Assembly (NCBI RefSeq): GCF_016859285.1
Contig: NC_053422.1
Coordinates: 12,943,501-13,007,500 of the forward strand
Direction: 5' to 3'
DNA length: 64,000 nucleotides
Source: Xiphias gladius
Lineage: Eukaryota > Chordata > Actinopteri > Istiophoriformes > Xiphiidae
In this document: positions 1 through 12,479 of the stretch, piece after piece
Layout: each line of letters starts with the position of its first letter
Position numbering within the stretch: position 1 is the stretch's first letter
Made by a program: the position numbers and the translations under genes
The notes under the pieces: generated by a model
The model's database searches: none
What the model saw: the letters and a program-made list of their open reading frames with translations, nothing else
Told to the model about the DNA's origin: nothing

Positions 1-379
1 AAGCACCATCCATAACTAATAATTAGCAAATGCAACATGAGACATGTGGGTTGAACAGTCAGTATTCTTCTATTCCACTTATGTACATAGTCCAAGCATT
101 TCTATTTGTCCTGTATGAAAAGCTTCATTAAACACATGCGGGTGTTCCACTTTATGATAAAAATGTGAATTAAACAGCAAGAGATGGTTTTAAAAAAAAT
201 GGTTTTAAAAAACATTTACCTAGGTCACATAGCTAGCAAATATTTCGGATTGTAAATTAAACTGATTATTGACTGAAAGTTGAACAATGTAGGCTGATGA
301 GACTATAACTCTCAGACTTTCCCTAATGATATGGGAATCTGTACTTAAACACTGGAATCAATGCAATGTTTTTAGGGAT

Positions 380-702
380 GAAATTAAAGATTAAGTCATT
401 ACCCAGTAATCTTGATCAATCAAAAAATCTAAAATTATTACAAATCGACAAATTTCCAAGGGCAAACAACCAATCTTCAGCTGACTTATTTTGTCCAACC
501 AATAGTCCAACCCCCCCCACAAAAAAAAATCTGTTTACTATAATTTGAGACAAACAAAAGCAGCAAATTGTTACATTGAGCCAAAGAATGTTTGGCATTT
601 TACTTGAAAGGTGACTTAAACAATTAATCAGGGACCAAAATAGTTGCTGATTCATTTCCCGATTTGTCGATACACTAATCAATTAATTGCTTCAGCTCTA
701 AA
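380..702 (+). repeat. CGATTA-family dispersed repeat
   Basis: Contains CAACCAATAGTCCAAC, GTTTGGCATTTTACTTGAAA, ATTTGTCGATACACTAATC and ends TTGCTTCAGCTCTAAATG, the right-end signature of the family. Confidence 0.65.
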
Positions 703-2084
703 TGTTTACACCCAAAATGAAACTATGGATCCAAAACAAATGTTTCAATGACTTAGTAATAACTTAGGTTGATATACAGTATTTCTGTATTTTAGAAAGC
801 TGAAGCTTTCCCTGCTTTGCTGCCAAAAACCATTTAGATCAGAAGTAATTCTTCATGCTACTTTTTACTTGTCATTTTTGGCTTCTTGACAAATCCTAAA
901 TCAGATATTGATTTGTATCTAAAAGCAATTCATTTTGCCCCAGAATGTCATTAAAGCAGTGTCCTTCATCCCTGCCAGAGTCTGTGGGGAAGGTGAAGAT
1001 AGTGCTGCAGGAACACTGCAGGTCAAAACACTCAGAGGAGGAACTGCAGTCTCCATTAAACCCCTGGGCCGACAACAGCTGTCTGCCCCTGCAGATGAGC
1101 TGTTAACCCGATAAACTACCTCCACTGAGCATCAGCTACATGCTCCGTCATCAAAACCACACCCACAAAAGACATTTCGAATTAAATGATCATGAGCATG
1201 CCACACAACTGACAGAGCACTAAAGCAACTGAAATAAAACACTCTGAAGACAAACTGACGTCATGGTGCAGAGACTCTGACGGTGATGGATGATGTCGTG
1301 CTCAGATGAGAACGCATTAAAAAGGGGTTTAGCAGCAGGAAAACTACCTATACCGGACAGGAAGAAACCGCAGTGTCTCCAATACCAGCACACAGGAGGG
1401 ATTCACACAACATCACACACCAGACAAAAATCATACAAGCATTAAACATGTAGCAGCTTGAAAAAAGGTCAGGATGGTACACTGGCTTACACAAACACTC
1501 TCACTTACACTGGAGATGCGAGCAAGCTTTGCATCAGTGAGCTGTGTGTTTAGGGATGAGTCTGTAATAAGGAGTGAGGCCCATGAGCCCAGCAAGCCTG
1601 CTCAAGCTCAGAGGGAAAGAAAAGTACCTATTAATGACCCTAATGATGAACTTTATGCATTTTGTACTCCAAAACACAAACGTTAGACCAAATTACTGTC
1701 TGAATTTTGTCCTCTGGTAGTTTGAACATTAATACAGATACAACACCTGTATGAAAGCTATGGAATCTGGGTTAGACAAGGAGGCCAATCACAAGCGGTG
1801 CTGAGGTGAGTAATGGTCTGGAATCTCCTTTTGGTAGCCATAGCAACATGCTTTACAACATAGATTAAGTCCCTGTTAGTACAGTAGTGTGTTGTTGATG
1901 CACTGAGAAAAGAGAGATCGGACATTGATAAATAGGATCACTGCACAGATATAAACCTTTACACACAGTTTTAGAGCCATATTATTTCCCATATTAATAT
2001 GGGATAAACCTGGTATTTTCTGCAGTTAAAGGATCACCACACTCATGTTTAGGCTCATTCTCATATGTGACAATGATGAAGAGC

Positions 2085-2345
2085 TCAAAAAAATTTTTGC
2101 TTAATCAATTAATTGAATATCTTAACAACTGCTGGAGGGATTAAGTTGAAATTTTGTATAGACATTCATAGTCCCAAAAGCATGAATCCAACTGACTTTG
2201 GTGATCTCCTGTGTTTTCATCTAGCGCCATAATCAGGTAAAATTTTCAGTTTGTTCAATACTTTGGTTTATGACCAAATACCTGCAAAACTAATGGCACT
2301 GTACTTTATGTTTAGTACTCAGGAAATGCTAGCTTCTCAAATGTG
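2085..2345 (-). repeat. GGGATCACCAAAG-family dispersed repeat
   Basis: Reverse copy of the sequence at 8.7-9.0 and 9.6-9.9 kb: TTTGGTGATCTCCTG, TTGAAATTTTGTATAGACA and TTATGACCAAATACCTGCA each have reverse-complement partners there. Confidence 0.6.
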
Positions 2346-2439
2346 AAGATTTCCAGTTTTCCTCATCTTACATGATAGTAAACTGAATATCTTTGGGTAT
2401 AGTATTGTTATTCGGACAAAAGAAGCAACTTAAGTTGGC

Positions 2440-2545
2440 CATTTTATCCATTTTCTGTCATATTATAGACCAAAAAATGGAAAAGTGGATTAATTTATAA
2501 TGAAAATAATCTTTAGTTGCAGCCTTTTCCACGATGTCATCCAAA
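2440..2545 (-). repeat. CGATTA-family fragment
   Basis: TTATAGACCAAAAAATGG then AATGAAAATAATCTTTAGTT and GCAGCC, the terminal part of the reverse orientation. Confidence 0.5.
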
Positions 2546-3898
2546 AGTGAAACTGCTCTTAAATCTAATGTATGTTGGACATATGTGATGTCCACACTAA
2601 TAATATGAGATGACAGCAGCACTCCAGTTAACGAGGTAAAAAGAACTAGGCGATGAACTCCTCCCTCCCTCCCTGCAGCAGGTTCTGACCAACCAGACAG
2701 AGCCAATGGAGGAGCAACAGGAAATGACAGCGATCGGCTCGGACCGGGCTGGAGATACCAGATATGGGAGGGACGGTGAGGAGGGAGGCCATTAGCAGAT
2801 AAATCCATGACATTAACAAACACCCTCTTTGGGCAGGGAACAGGAAGAAGGAGTGATGCTGTAGTGCAGCTCTTTTAGGGACAGCGTGTGGCGATTCTTT
2901 GTTTTTTCTAGTCATTCGACCAAAAACAACGTCTGTCAGCTGAGTACAATCCTGAAAAACAATGAGGATAGAAACACTGTTGTAAGAGGTGATTGCTGAC
3001 ACACTGTGCTGGCACCAAAGCCCTGCAGCAGCTCCTGATAAAGAAAGCTGCTTTGACCTTCAACTGTCACCAACTTCAGGTCCTTCTCAAACTAACAACA
3101 TGACCCCGGTGCTTCAAACAGCCAAACGTGGCCTTCAATGCTTGTTCACTGCCTTTGGTACAAAGCAGTTCACCTCTTTCTCCCATCAATGCAACCAGTG
3201 CAGAGCCAGGCTGTTGCTCTGTGCTAAAAACAGCCGTGCCACTCAGGAAGATCAAACTATCCAATGGGTAGGCACTCCTGTGCTGTTGCTAGGCCCCCTC
3301 TCTTTTTCTCTCCCTCTCTCTCCCTCTCCATCTCCCTCCTGCTCTGGAGGACATAACACAGAAAAATGGCTGAATAATAAATTCTAACTCAATAAACGAG
3401 GAGACAGCAGCTGCAATCAGACAGAAAGCCCCTTGTCTGGGTCTCACTTTTTTCGCTGCAGGAAAGCTGGTCAAGCAAAATCTCTTGCAAACACACATGC
3501 ATCCAGACGCATATGCACACACTGACACAGCAACAGTCTATTTTTCGATTTTAGCACAATTGGCAATTGACAGTCGGAGCTCTTCTAAAATACAGTAAAG
3601 CATCATCACTTGTCAGACTGTTAGTTTTTCTGCTGTGTATGAGTAGTACTAGTGTTGTGGTTTTGTGGTGGAGGAGAGAGGACGAGGGTCAGGAGAGCAG
3701 CTGTAGCGAAGTTGAAGCAGCACGACCGACTAGCCCACATCAGTGGTGGAGAAACTGACCATCAGCAGAGCAGTAGATTACGTCTGGGCATAATGGAAAC
3801 AATAAAACTTGATAACAAAGGACATTTTTCTGACATTGTTATACATATCTATGTGTGTTTAGATATAAAGAATCCTATGTCAGTTTGTCTGCTTTAAA

Positions 3899-4800
3899 TT
3901 AGGGTTGGGCAATATGACACTGTATACCATAGCCACTGAGAAGCTTTGGTTCTGATTGGCTGAAAGATGTGGATTAACTTTTAGTTAACCAGACAGTATA
4001 AGTGGACACCTATGATGTATGTATTTGATTTCAGTTCTAAATTAATGTGGCAGTATTAAACTTTAAGTAATGATAGCAACAGTGAGGCTTAGCTAAAGAC
4101 CTTAGAGCTAGGGTCTTTGTGTAACCAATAAAAAATATAGCTAAACAGCTGCACAGTGAGAAAAGTTAATTTCCATTTTTTTAAATTATTTTTGTGAGAC
4201 TGGACATTGAAGTAAACTAACAGTAGGAGGAAAAAGAGGACTTCTTAAATAACGTTAGATATTCCACAGAGGCAATTATATCCATTACAATCACAGAACA
4301 TACAACTTGTCCAGAGTTATCCCTTACATATACCATGAGACAAAATTGTCCATCATTAGAGACTTTTTAAAACCATTTATAGAATGGTAACTATCCATTT
4401 AGTGTGGTTGTATTAATATTATTATTATAATTGAAAGCAATGTTGCAAATTAGTGAGCAAGACTGGTTTATGGAAATATTGGATTTACAGAAATTTTAAT
4501 CGGCGTAGTGAAGTACCTTAATTTGGCGTCATGGTAACCTAGTGGTGTAGGACACGCACCATGTAGCTGCAACATTACTGGTTATAATCTAGGCTTTTTG
4601 TGTCATCCCCTGTCTCTCTACCCACGTTACCTGCCTGTCTCTCAAATCTATAGTATCTGGCAAAAATCAACTTCATACACATTAGATATTTCATCAACAA
4701 GTTTTTGTTGTACTATATCATGACAGCAAAATATATTGCTATCATGAAATAGAACTGCTTAAACTGTGATAAAATATTTTATCCACATCACCCACCCTTA
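3899..4800. mobile_element. hAT-like MITE with GGGCTGGGCAATATG-type termini
   Basis: Left end TTAGGGTTGGGCAATATGAC, right end TTATCCACATCACCCACCCTTA: inverted termini of a common teleost non-autonomous element. Flanking 8-mers GCTTTAAA and GCTGAAAT match only partly, so a target duplication is at best eroded. It contains a SINE fragment. Confidence 0.65.
4523..4665 (+). mobile_element. tRNA-derived SINE fragment
   Basis: TTTGGCGTCATGGTAACC then TAGTGGTGTAGGACACGCAC is an A-box-like head; ACTGGTTATAATCTAGGC is a degraded B box; TGTGTCATCCCCTGTCTCTC then TACCTGCCTGTCTCTC is the body typical of a widespread fish SINE. It lies inside the hAT-like element at 3899-4800. Confidence 0.6.
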
Positions 4801-5516
4801 GCTGAAATTCATTGCCTTAGACTGCATGATGACAGATCAAAAATGTAAATTTCATTCAATTTGTATTCTCAAAAATTTTAAAATAATTCTGAGGTACATG
4901 TGACTTTTTTAATGATTAAAATAGATAAAAAACTTGTTCATCATAATTCACTATATTAAAAAGCCACAGCATAATCACAACGACATAAAATAATGATAAA
5001 CATTCCTGAAGTGACCAGTCCCAGAATCACAAGGATATATAGATGTAATTAGAAAAATTCTGACAAAAATAGTGTTTAGAAAATCTTAGTAGCGTTAAAA
5101 ATGGTGGATTAACTGACAAACTGACATAGTATGCAAGGTTTCTGCCAGGAAATTGTTAAGCTGTTCGTGACACATCTTTCTCTCTTGAACAATTCAATTA
5201 GCAGATGACGCCCTAAACCATAGTCATACTCATTAAGTATATGGCATTTGATGTATGAATTAGCACCTCTGCTGTTTCCCTAAAGGTGGGCCACTTCACC
5301 TGAACTTAAGTCCACCTCCACTATAAAAGTCTGTGGGTGTGTTTGTGTATAAGTGTCAAATAAGCGGGCACCACCTTAACTTCAGTATTTATACAACACT
5401 ACACAGAGCCAAAAGGCATCAACTAACCTGATGTTAACCATAATACATGTGTCTAAACAAATCTGATTCAATACGGCGAGAACGGATGATTAGTGAAATG
5501 TCTGTTGCATTTTTAC

Positions 5517-5690
5517 CTTCAGTGAGTCAAAGCAGGCGATGACTCGACCATTCTCCACATGGCAGCTCCGGGAGGGGTGGGCAAACTTGCACTCGGCATC
5601 AGACCTTGAGCAGGTACCTCTCTGAAACTCACGACACACTTCCAGAGTCAGCCATTTGGTGTCCCGTCCCATGGTCATGCTGACAGCCAT
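5517..5690 (-). CDS. mbnl3: Muscleblind-like protein 3, first coding exon (partial gene)
   Basis: This exon encodes the N-terminal 58 residues of a Muscleblind-like splicing regulator, an RNA-binding protein that recognises YGCY motifs and controls alternative splicing. It starts [10 protein letters not shown] and contains the first CCCH zinc finger: C19, C27, C34 and H38 with C-X7-C-X6-C-X3-H spacing. C53 begins the second finger. The exon ends ...CFDSLK in phase 0 at a good donor (AAG|gtaaaa), the same boundary as in mammalian MBNL genes. An acceptor (ctgttcag) lies just upstream, so the whole exon is 5517-5708 with 18 bases of 5' UTR. The remaining exons would lie left of base 1. Sequence alone does not separate the paralogues cleanly. 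The MBNL3 call rests mainly on the neighbouring hs6st2, which matches human Xq26 order and orientation. Confidence 0.93.
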
Positions 5691-7645
5691 CAGAGACGCT
5701 CACAAACACTGAACAGTGGTGGGGGCAGATGGACGGAAAACTGTCTGATGAATAAATAAAAATATTTTCAGTTTTTCCTCAGAGCAAAGAGGCAGCAAGT
5801 CCTTTTAGTTGATGTATTTTGGGGGATGTTTATTAGTTCTTCCTGGGAAATGTGGCAGCTGAGGTTTTACTGGAGTGAGATAGAGGGGCTTGGCTGTGAG
5901 CAGAGTCCAGCTCTGTCTCGAAAAAAAAAAAGAAAAAAGAAAAAACAGAAACTACTCTGAGGACATCACTCTGGCATGCTTGGATATGGTGCTGAGTGTC
6001 TACGCCTTCACCTAAATCAAATGACGCCCACCGTAAGTCACTGTTACATTCACGTCAACATCGCCAAGGCTGTGGCAGTCTCTATAGAGCTAGTTATGTT
6101 TGAACAGCCTGAAAAGGAAGATTTCTGTAGAACAAACAAAGCAGAACCTTATAGGGATGGTTTCCTTGCACTGATGAGATGAGGTGGCAGCTCAGCTCAG
6201 GGTATATGGGGACTGCAGCTCAGCAACATTGGATGGATAACTCTGTGGCTGTCAGGATAAAATATAGCCTCCATTCAAGGCCAAACACACTGAGTCCCGT
6301 CCTGCTCTCATCCAGCAAAGTCAGACAGCAGCACACAACCCCTCGCAGTAGGCACTTCAGAGTTCCACTTCCTCCTTTTAGTTCAGTCTCTTTCTCATCC
6401 CTCCTTCGCTGTCTCTTATTCTTCTGTTGTCATCCTCCTCACTGACCTGTCTTCTGCATGTCCTTGCTTGTTGTCTTGCTGTGGACTATAAAAACAGAAA
6501 GGCATACATTAATCCAAATCATTAACAAACCAGCAGCCTGTTGAAGAGAAAATTTTGTTAATGTAAAAGCTACAACCTTGTGTAGAGCTTGTCTCAGCGA
6601 AGGGTGACGAGGACCACGAGGCAGGAGGGTGGAAGGGAAAGAGCCAAAGAGAATAAAGACAAACAAATAGGGGAGCAGAGCATACGGGAAGGAGGGAGGC
6701 AGCAATGAACAGCAAAGGGCAAGCTATGTCTTGATTAAGTGATACGAGAGAGAGAGAGGGAGAGAGGGGATGGAGGGAGACTGAAAGCAGGACAGAGACG
6801 TCACTTCAACTCCCCTGAGCTCCACGGAGCAGAAAGTAATTGACCAGCTTGACATGAATCTTGCAATATACTGTGAAAAGCAGTGTCCTTGAAGTGGCAC
6901 AGGCTGGCACGTGTGGTCGACACCGATGATTCCCAGACAGTTATAAATGTGAAGGGAGGAAGCAGGAAAGAGAGAGACAGGGCAGAAAGAGAAGGGGTAA
7001 TTCTTCACAACTGCAGCTGCTGCGCTCAATGCAAAGCAGCAGCCAATCCAGCAATCTTTTGCAGGCAGGCAGATCACATCACCAACCAATGACAGGGCAG
7101 TTTCCACAGCAGCTCCTCCCTCAACAGAGACCGTCCTTGTTCCTCCCAGCCTTTTTTCACTGGTACAGCACAGTCATGGCTGAGCCACATGTTAATATTC
7201 AAACTGTACACAACTCTGAGCTGACCTCAAACAGCTTTGTCTTCTCACAGACAAGGAGGAGTAAGTTATGTCTTATTCAAAGAGTGGACTATACTGTTGT
7301 GTGATGCAAGGAAGATGCATGCTGTGAGAAAGCAGAGTGACGCGTCCGGACACTAACTGAATACAGATAACAATCAGTGGTGGCTCAATAAAGATACGCA
7401 CAAAGAAGAAACTACAGTTTTGCTTCCCAGGGGAAGGCAAAGTCCAAACTGCATTTCGGACATGAGAAAAATTAAAGAGAAAGGAGGGCTACTTTGTATG
7501 AGACATGGTAGTACATGAATGCACAAAGTGAATAAACAATAGGCGGGATGCAGGAGAGGAGTATAAAAAATAGGAGGGGGGGGGGGTTTGGAGCAGATAT
7601 TATCAGTCCCTGTGTCTGATGGTGGCAGACACAGACGGAGGAAGC

Positions 7646-7648
<3 letters not shown>

Positions 7649-7698
<50 letters not shown>
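7649..7698 (+). repeat. (GT)25 microsatellite
   Basis: An uninterrupted 50-base GT run in the mbnl3 5' intron. Confidence 0.95.
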
Positions 7699-7701
<3 letters not shown>

Positions 7702-8699
7702 AGAGCATGCAGCTAGACAGCCCAGTAGGAGCACACTGCAGTGGAGTGGGAGTAGGAGGGAAAACGGGGAGGTGGCAATTGAATTGATACACCCACCTTC
7801 AAACACAAGAACAAAGAGCACCCCCCCACACAAAAAGAAGGGCAGGAATGACAGATGAGCAGGTACAACTATTGGTTTACTTGCTTAATCATTATGCTTG
7901 TCTGTACCTCCTCCTCTGCCCAGCCTACGTACAGATCAATAGAAACTTTTCTCAGGGGGACAAGACAAGCACTCCTCCTGCAGCTTTGCCTGTCCTGCAT
8001 TCAGGTCCACATGAGTGTCAAACTCTCTTGCTTACGAACACCATGATGACGCAGCTCAGCAATATGCAACCCGCATCATCACAATGCTTCTCAGCAACGC
8101 TCCTCACTTCCTCTCCTCGCTCTAGCCACAACCAGACACCAAATGGCGCACAGTTGCCATTACAACCATTCTTGGAAAGCTACGCAGCAATACTGGCTCT
8201 CCTCCAAAGCCATTCTGGTTTATACTGCACCCTGTACCTTTGAATATGCACAGTAATGACCTATGAATGATACATGCTTTACAGTTGTTTCACCCCCTCA
8301 AAAATTTTACCAACCAAACCTTTCCTTTTTAGCTTTGCCTATGGCCTCTATCGGGGCTTTTACGGCTACTGGAAGACAATGGGGACAGTTAAAAATAGAG
8401 AAATCCTGCCATGGCATAGCGCGTAAGTGGGTTAAATGTGACATGCCTACTTGGGTATTGTGTTTGTTACAACATGTTCATGAACAGGCAGAACAACCCC
8501 TAAGAGCTACTGGTAAGCTAGTAGATCTGACATTCAGACAAGACAGCAAGTAAGTTATTATGAATTAGCTACACGTAAGCGGGGGCAACCAGTTTATCCC
8601 TGAATGCAGAAATGTAGGGACATGAACATGGACAGATGACTCCGAGTACAAAATTTGTACTCAGGAACAACTATCACATAAACAACAACAACATTCTGC

Positions 8700-8990
8700 A
8701 GCCATACTACTAGCTCTGTGAGGCTGTGCTCATACAGCTTCAGAGCTTTAGGCTAAATATTAGCAAAATGTTAACATGCTAACATGCTGATGTTTAGCGT
8801 ATTAACATGCAAACATTTGCAGGTATTTGGTCATAAACGAAAGCACTGGACAAATTACAATTTTGACCTAATGATGACTCTCGAGGAAAAGTCAGGGGAT
8901 CACCAAAGTTCTTAAGTTCATCCTGAGAGTCATGAATGTGTGTACCAACTTTTATAGCTGTGTAGAAATTTTACCCTCTTTAGGTCTTTA
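8700..8990 (+). repeat. GGGATCACCAAAG-family dispersed repeat
   Basis: TAACATGCTAACATGCTGATG then AGTCAGGGGATCACCAAAG and TCATGAATGTGTGTACCAAC. The same order recurs in the neighbouring copy. Confidence 0.7.
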
Positions 8991-9599
8991 AGTAGTAACT
9001 GGCAATGTTTCCACAGGTATCTTACAAGTAGACCCTAAAAGCAATAGTACCTTGTCTGTCTCAAGAAGAGCTGTGAAGACATTGATAGAGTCAAGCTGGC
9101 CCAGTCCCCAATGGCAGTTACCATAAGTAACCAAGGTCTTAAAGATATGATGGACTGGGCCTCCGGTCGAGGGAGTGAACAGTCATAACACAGGGGCCCT
9201 TCATCTCCGGGATAGACTGTCTTCCCTTGATAAAGTATTGCATGATATATACAACTTGACTTAGGGAATGTGATTTAACATTCAGGATTTGGTCCCAATG
9301 TAATCTTCACACATGTAGGATAAAGTGCTGTGGTTCCATGAAGAATATCCTTATTTGGACATGTAGTAAGTTTTATATGGGTTTAAATGTGGTCTGCAAG
9401 GAAGATGACCTTCAGAACTGGGTGGCATTACACAGTGTCAACTTGTATTGCTTTGACTGAGTTTCAATAAATGCTTCTGCTTAAGACATCGTGGTCTCCT
9501 GAAACTTCTCCCATCAAGAGTGAACCAGCTCACAAGATTTCCATCACAATTGCAATCTAACCAATATTGGTACCTCACTAAAAAGCATAAATGTCGCCT

Positions 9600-9970
9600 T
9601 CATGTTAACACTAAAGGAAAAATCAGGAGATCACCAAAATCATTAGGATCAACACCGGGGAACCATAAATGTCATGACTGTACCGAATTTTGTGCCAATC
9701 TATCAAGTAGATATTCCATTGGATAATAAAAACTCTGACTTGCTGGTGGTGCTATATGAAAAGTCAGGGGGTCATGAAAGTCATTAGGATTAAATGTCTG
9801 AGGACCATGAATGTGTGTACCAAATTTAATGGCAATCCATTTGGAAGTTGCTGTGATATCTCAATCTGGACCACAGCAGACTGAAAGAACAAGAGCCTGG
9901 CATTGCCATTCATAGGACATGCCTCTAGCATGTTTAAAAAGCAGTCATGCCACCAAGGGTTTTGATGGAC
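9600..9970 (+). repeat. GGGATCACCAAAG-family dispersed repeat, internally duplicated
   Basis: Two successive partial copies: AATCAGGAGATCACCAAAAT at about 9620 and AAAGTCAGGGGGTCATGAAA at about 9760, each followed by a CATTAGGAT phrase and a CCATGAATGT/CCATAAATGT phrase. Confidence 0.65.
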
Positions 9971-10339
9971 TCCACTGTGTAAATACACCTTCTGACTAAT
10001 CTGCACATTAGTCAATTCCAAATTTAGCAACAGCAGTAGGCAAATATAACCACTAGGGGTAAATCCAACAGTACATTGCATCTTTATAAAAATGCAGAAT
10101 TTCAGTCCAAAATGCAGCAATCCATCTAAATGTACCAACACTCAAAAAAATACAGGATAAAAAAATACTAATGACTGTCTTCAAAGATGTCACATATCTG
10201 TAAGAAACTCAAAAAACAGAGCCACATTCCCCCAAAATGTACCAAAACAGGCATATGAAATATCTGCATGAAGCAAAATATGCGTACTCGCATTTACTTG
10301 ATGTTATGCGCCCTCATCAGCATTCTTCTTTAAAAGATA

Positions 10340-10780
10340 GCACTCTTTAGAAATAAAGGTCCTTCGGGTCTTGGGCAGATTATGAGAAAATTGGCCCCCT
10401 GGGGACAGTCAATTAAAGGCTCCCCACCTCTCCTATATAGGACCCGAAGACTGAAAGTTTGTGGTAATTTTGTTTTTTTATTGCAATTTTTGACTTTTTG
10501 TAGTCGTTTTGTGCTTCTTTTTAGTAGTTTTGCGTCTCTTGTAGCTCAGGTTGTGTCTTTATCATCATTGTATTTCCTTTTGTTGTCGTTTTACATATCT
10601 TTGTGGTCATTTTGTGTTTCTTTTGTGATCGTTTTGCATGTCTTTGTAGTCATGTTGTGTCTTTTAACTAAGCTCTGTGATTTTCAAACAAGAAATATTA
10701 CCAGTCACTTCATACAGACACTCAGGGGCCCAAGTGGTCAGGGGGCCCCTGGACCTGTGCCCGGTAGGACCACTCATTAA
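10340..10780 (+). repeat. TTTGTGTC minisatellite-like dispersed repeat
   Basis: Degenerate tandem units of about 24 bases (TTTGTAGTCGTTTTGTG type), flanked by a GGGCAGATTATGAG start and an end CAGTCACTTCATACAGAC. Both flanks recur around 22.2-22.4 kb. The 132-codon open frame across it is a repeat artefact. Confidence 0.7.
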
Positions 10781-11243
10781 TCCATCCATGCTTCAGTCGG
10801 AAATTAAACATTTACTGTCAAGCTGATATATTGCACAACAATACCTAGCACAGCAGAGATAAAGCATAAGGAGCCCAGAAGATACACAAGCTTAACAAAC
10901 AGCGGAGGAGCAACTAATTAAAATACAGATGAAGAAACAATAGGAGTGGAAAAAAAAAGGAGAAGTTTGGCTTGAATTACTCTTATAGCTAAATATTGAT
11001 CAAAAATTCTGTTTAAGAGACAAGGGTTTGATGCTACATGCTTGAGGCAGAATTATTGTGCAGTTACAGCCCACACACCACAGCTATCTCAGTGTTGTCC
11101 CTCTCAAGACTGATGAATAGGTTAAAGCACTTAACAAAACACAGCACAAAGGAAAATATATATATAAGAAAGCGTGAAATAAGCTTTAGCCATGCTGCTA
11201 GGATAGTAAATTTAAAATAAAATGCATCATCAAACCTTAAAAT

Positions 11244-11456
11244 ATACACTACAGCTGCAATTAATTAATATTATATTCAATCTAATATCATAAATAATAA
11301 AGAAAATTAGCAAATCCTCACATTTGAGAGGCTGGAACCAGACAAAAGTTTGGCATTTTTGCTTGAAAAGTTACTAAAGAGATTAATGAAATAGCCACCA
11401 ATTAATTTTCTGTCGATCAACTGCTCAATTCATCGACAAATCGTTTATGTTCTAAT
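11244..11456 (+). repeat. CGATTA-family dispersed repeat
   Basis: ACAGCTGCAATTAATTAATA...CAAATCCTCACATTTGAG...CTGTCGATCAACTGCTC...CGACAAATCG. Confidence 0.7.
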
Positions 11457-12479
11457 ACACAGAACTACTTAGAAATGCCACCAAAAGTCTCAAATACATT
11501 CCCACCTAAATATAAGCCAGCTGTATTAAGGAGTGTACATTTTGAACAGAAATAATTTATGGCCTACTGAACTTGTCCGACCTTTGCAAACCAGTGTAAA
11601 CAGTCATATGCAGGGATGCGGAATGATAAATAAATACAGACTGCCCTTGTTATAACAGTCATTATGATGTTGTCCTGTCTTCCAGGTGTCTGCAGGGAGA
11701 AGAGGGGCTACATCAGTCACTAGTCAGTAGGTGGGGATCAACATGTAGGTGGAACAGGATGTGGGGAAGTATAAGGAAGACGGATGGGGGTGGCTACTGT
11801 TGACTCCGGCGCACTGCGTCCCTCATCAAACACAGTGCACCAAAGGGCTACCGACAGTGTAACCTTCACCGGAGCTCTGACGTCTGCATTATGGCTGGTG
11901 TTTAGGCTGGGTGCCACCTAGATCAACTGCCTGGCACCTTATCTGTTCACAATAATAGATAGCTTTATATGAATAAAACTATAAAGTGACAGACATACAT
12001 TCAGTGAAAGGCAGGGTGGCACATGAACACTTGTGAGGAAAATAGACGGCTTTTATTTCTACTCTTAGATTTTTCCCTTTGCTTCTTTCTATTGCACAAT
12101 CATTGTATAGGCAGGAGAAAATTTTAATTGCCATGTCCCTCACTGTAATTTCTGGCCAGTGGTGGATGGCAATTTTGGTGGTTTACGAGTTTTAGCTTGC
12201 TCAGCTGTTACATTATTTTGAATTGCTCTAGATTAAGAGCACTGGGCAAAAGCAATAAATGGAAATGTAAAGTTTTACAGTGTAATACAGGAGGTTGACA
12301 GAGAGAACAAAAGAATTATGAAAAACAAACTACTGCAGTTCAGTTAAATGTAAAGCATAAAATGTGAATATTAAGTCTTACAGGCTAAAAAAAGAAAAGT
12401 AAACAAAACAATTATAAAACTATAAAAGGCTACATTCTTGGAAGAAAAGAATGTAGCCTGTAGCATGCTCACTATAGTA

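Larger units (their letters stand above)
1..5516 (-). other. mbnl3 intron after the first coding exon, no further exon seen
   Basis: This is intronic for mbnl3, read right to left. I looked for the continuation of the second zinc finger (GRC-x-R-E-x-C-K-Y-x-H) on the minus strand and did not find it. The stretch holds dispersed repeats at about 380-702, 2085-2345, 2440-2545 and 3899-4800, and otherwise AT-rich sequence with no recognisable gene. The short open frames around 1.5 kb and 2.5-3.4 kb have no family resemblance and no splice context. Confidence 0.6.

Noticed and set aside
5976-7304. Several 60-130 codon open frames on both strands
   Set aside because: No conserved motif or splice pairing; located in the mbnl3 5' intron and purine- or pyrimidine-rich.
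7472-7833. Open frames with long His-Thr repeats
   Set aside because: They are translations of the (GT)n microsatellite.
7848-8243. 131-codon open frame
   Set aside because: No family resemblance, no splice signals or conserved context, within the mbnl3 5' intron.
9040-9510. Stretch resembling the end of an LTR (a polyadenylation signal followed by a short terminal segment)
   Set aside because: No second LTR, no tract or coding part of a retroelement and no target duplication could be identified. Too weak to call.
10382-10780. 132-codon open frame rich in hydrophobic residues
   Set aside because: It lies wholly within a TTTGTGTC-type degenerate repeat whose second copy at 22.2 kb has no such frame.
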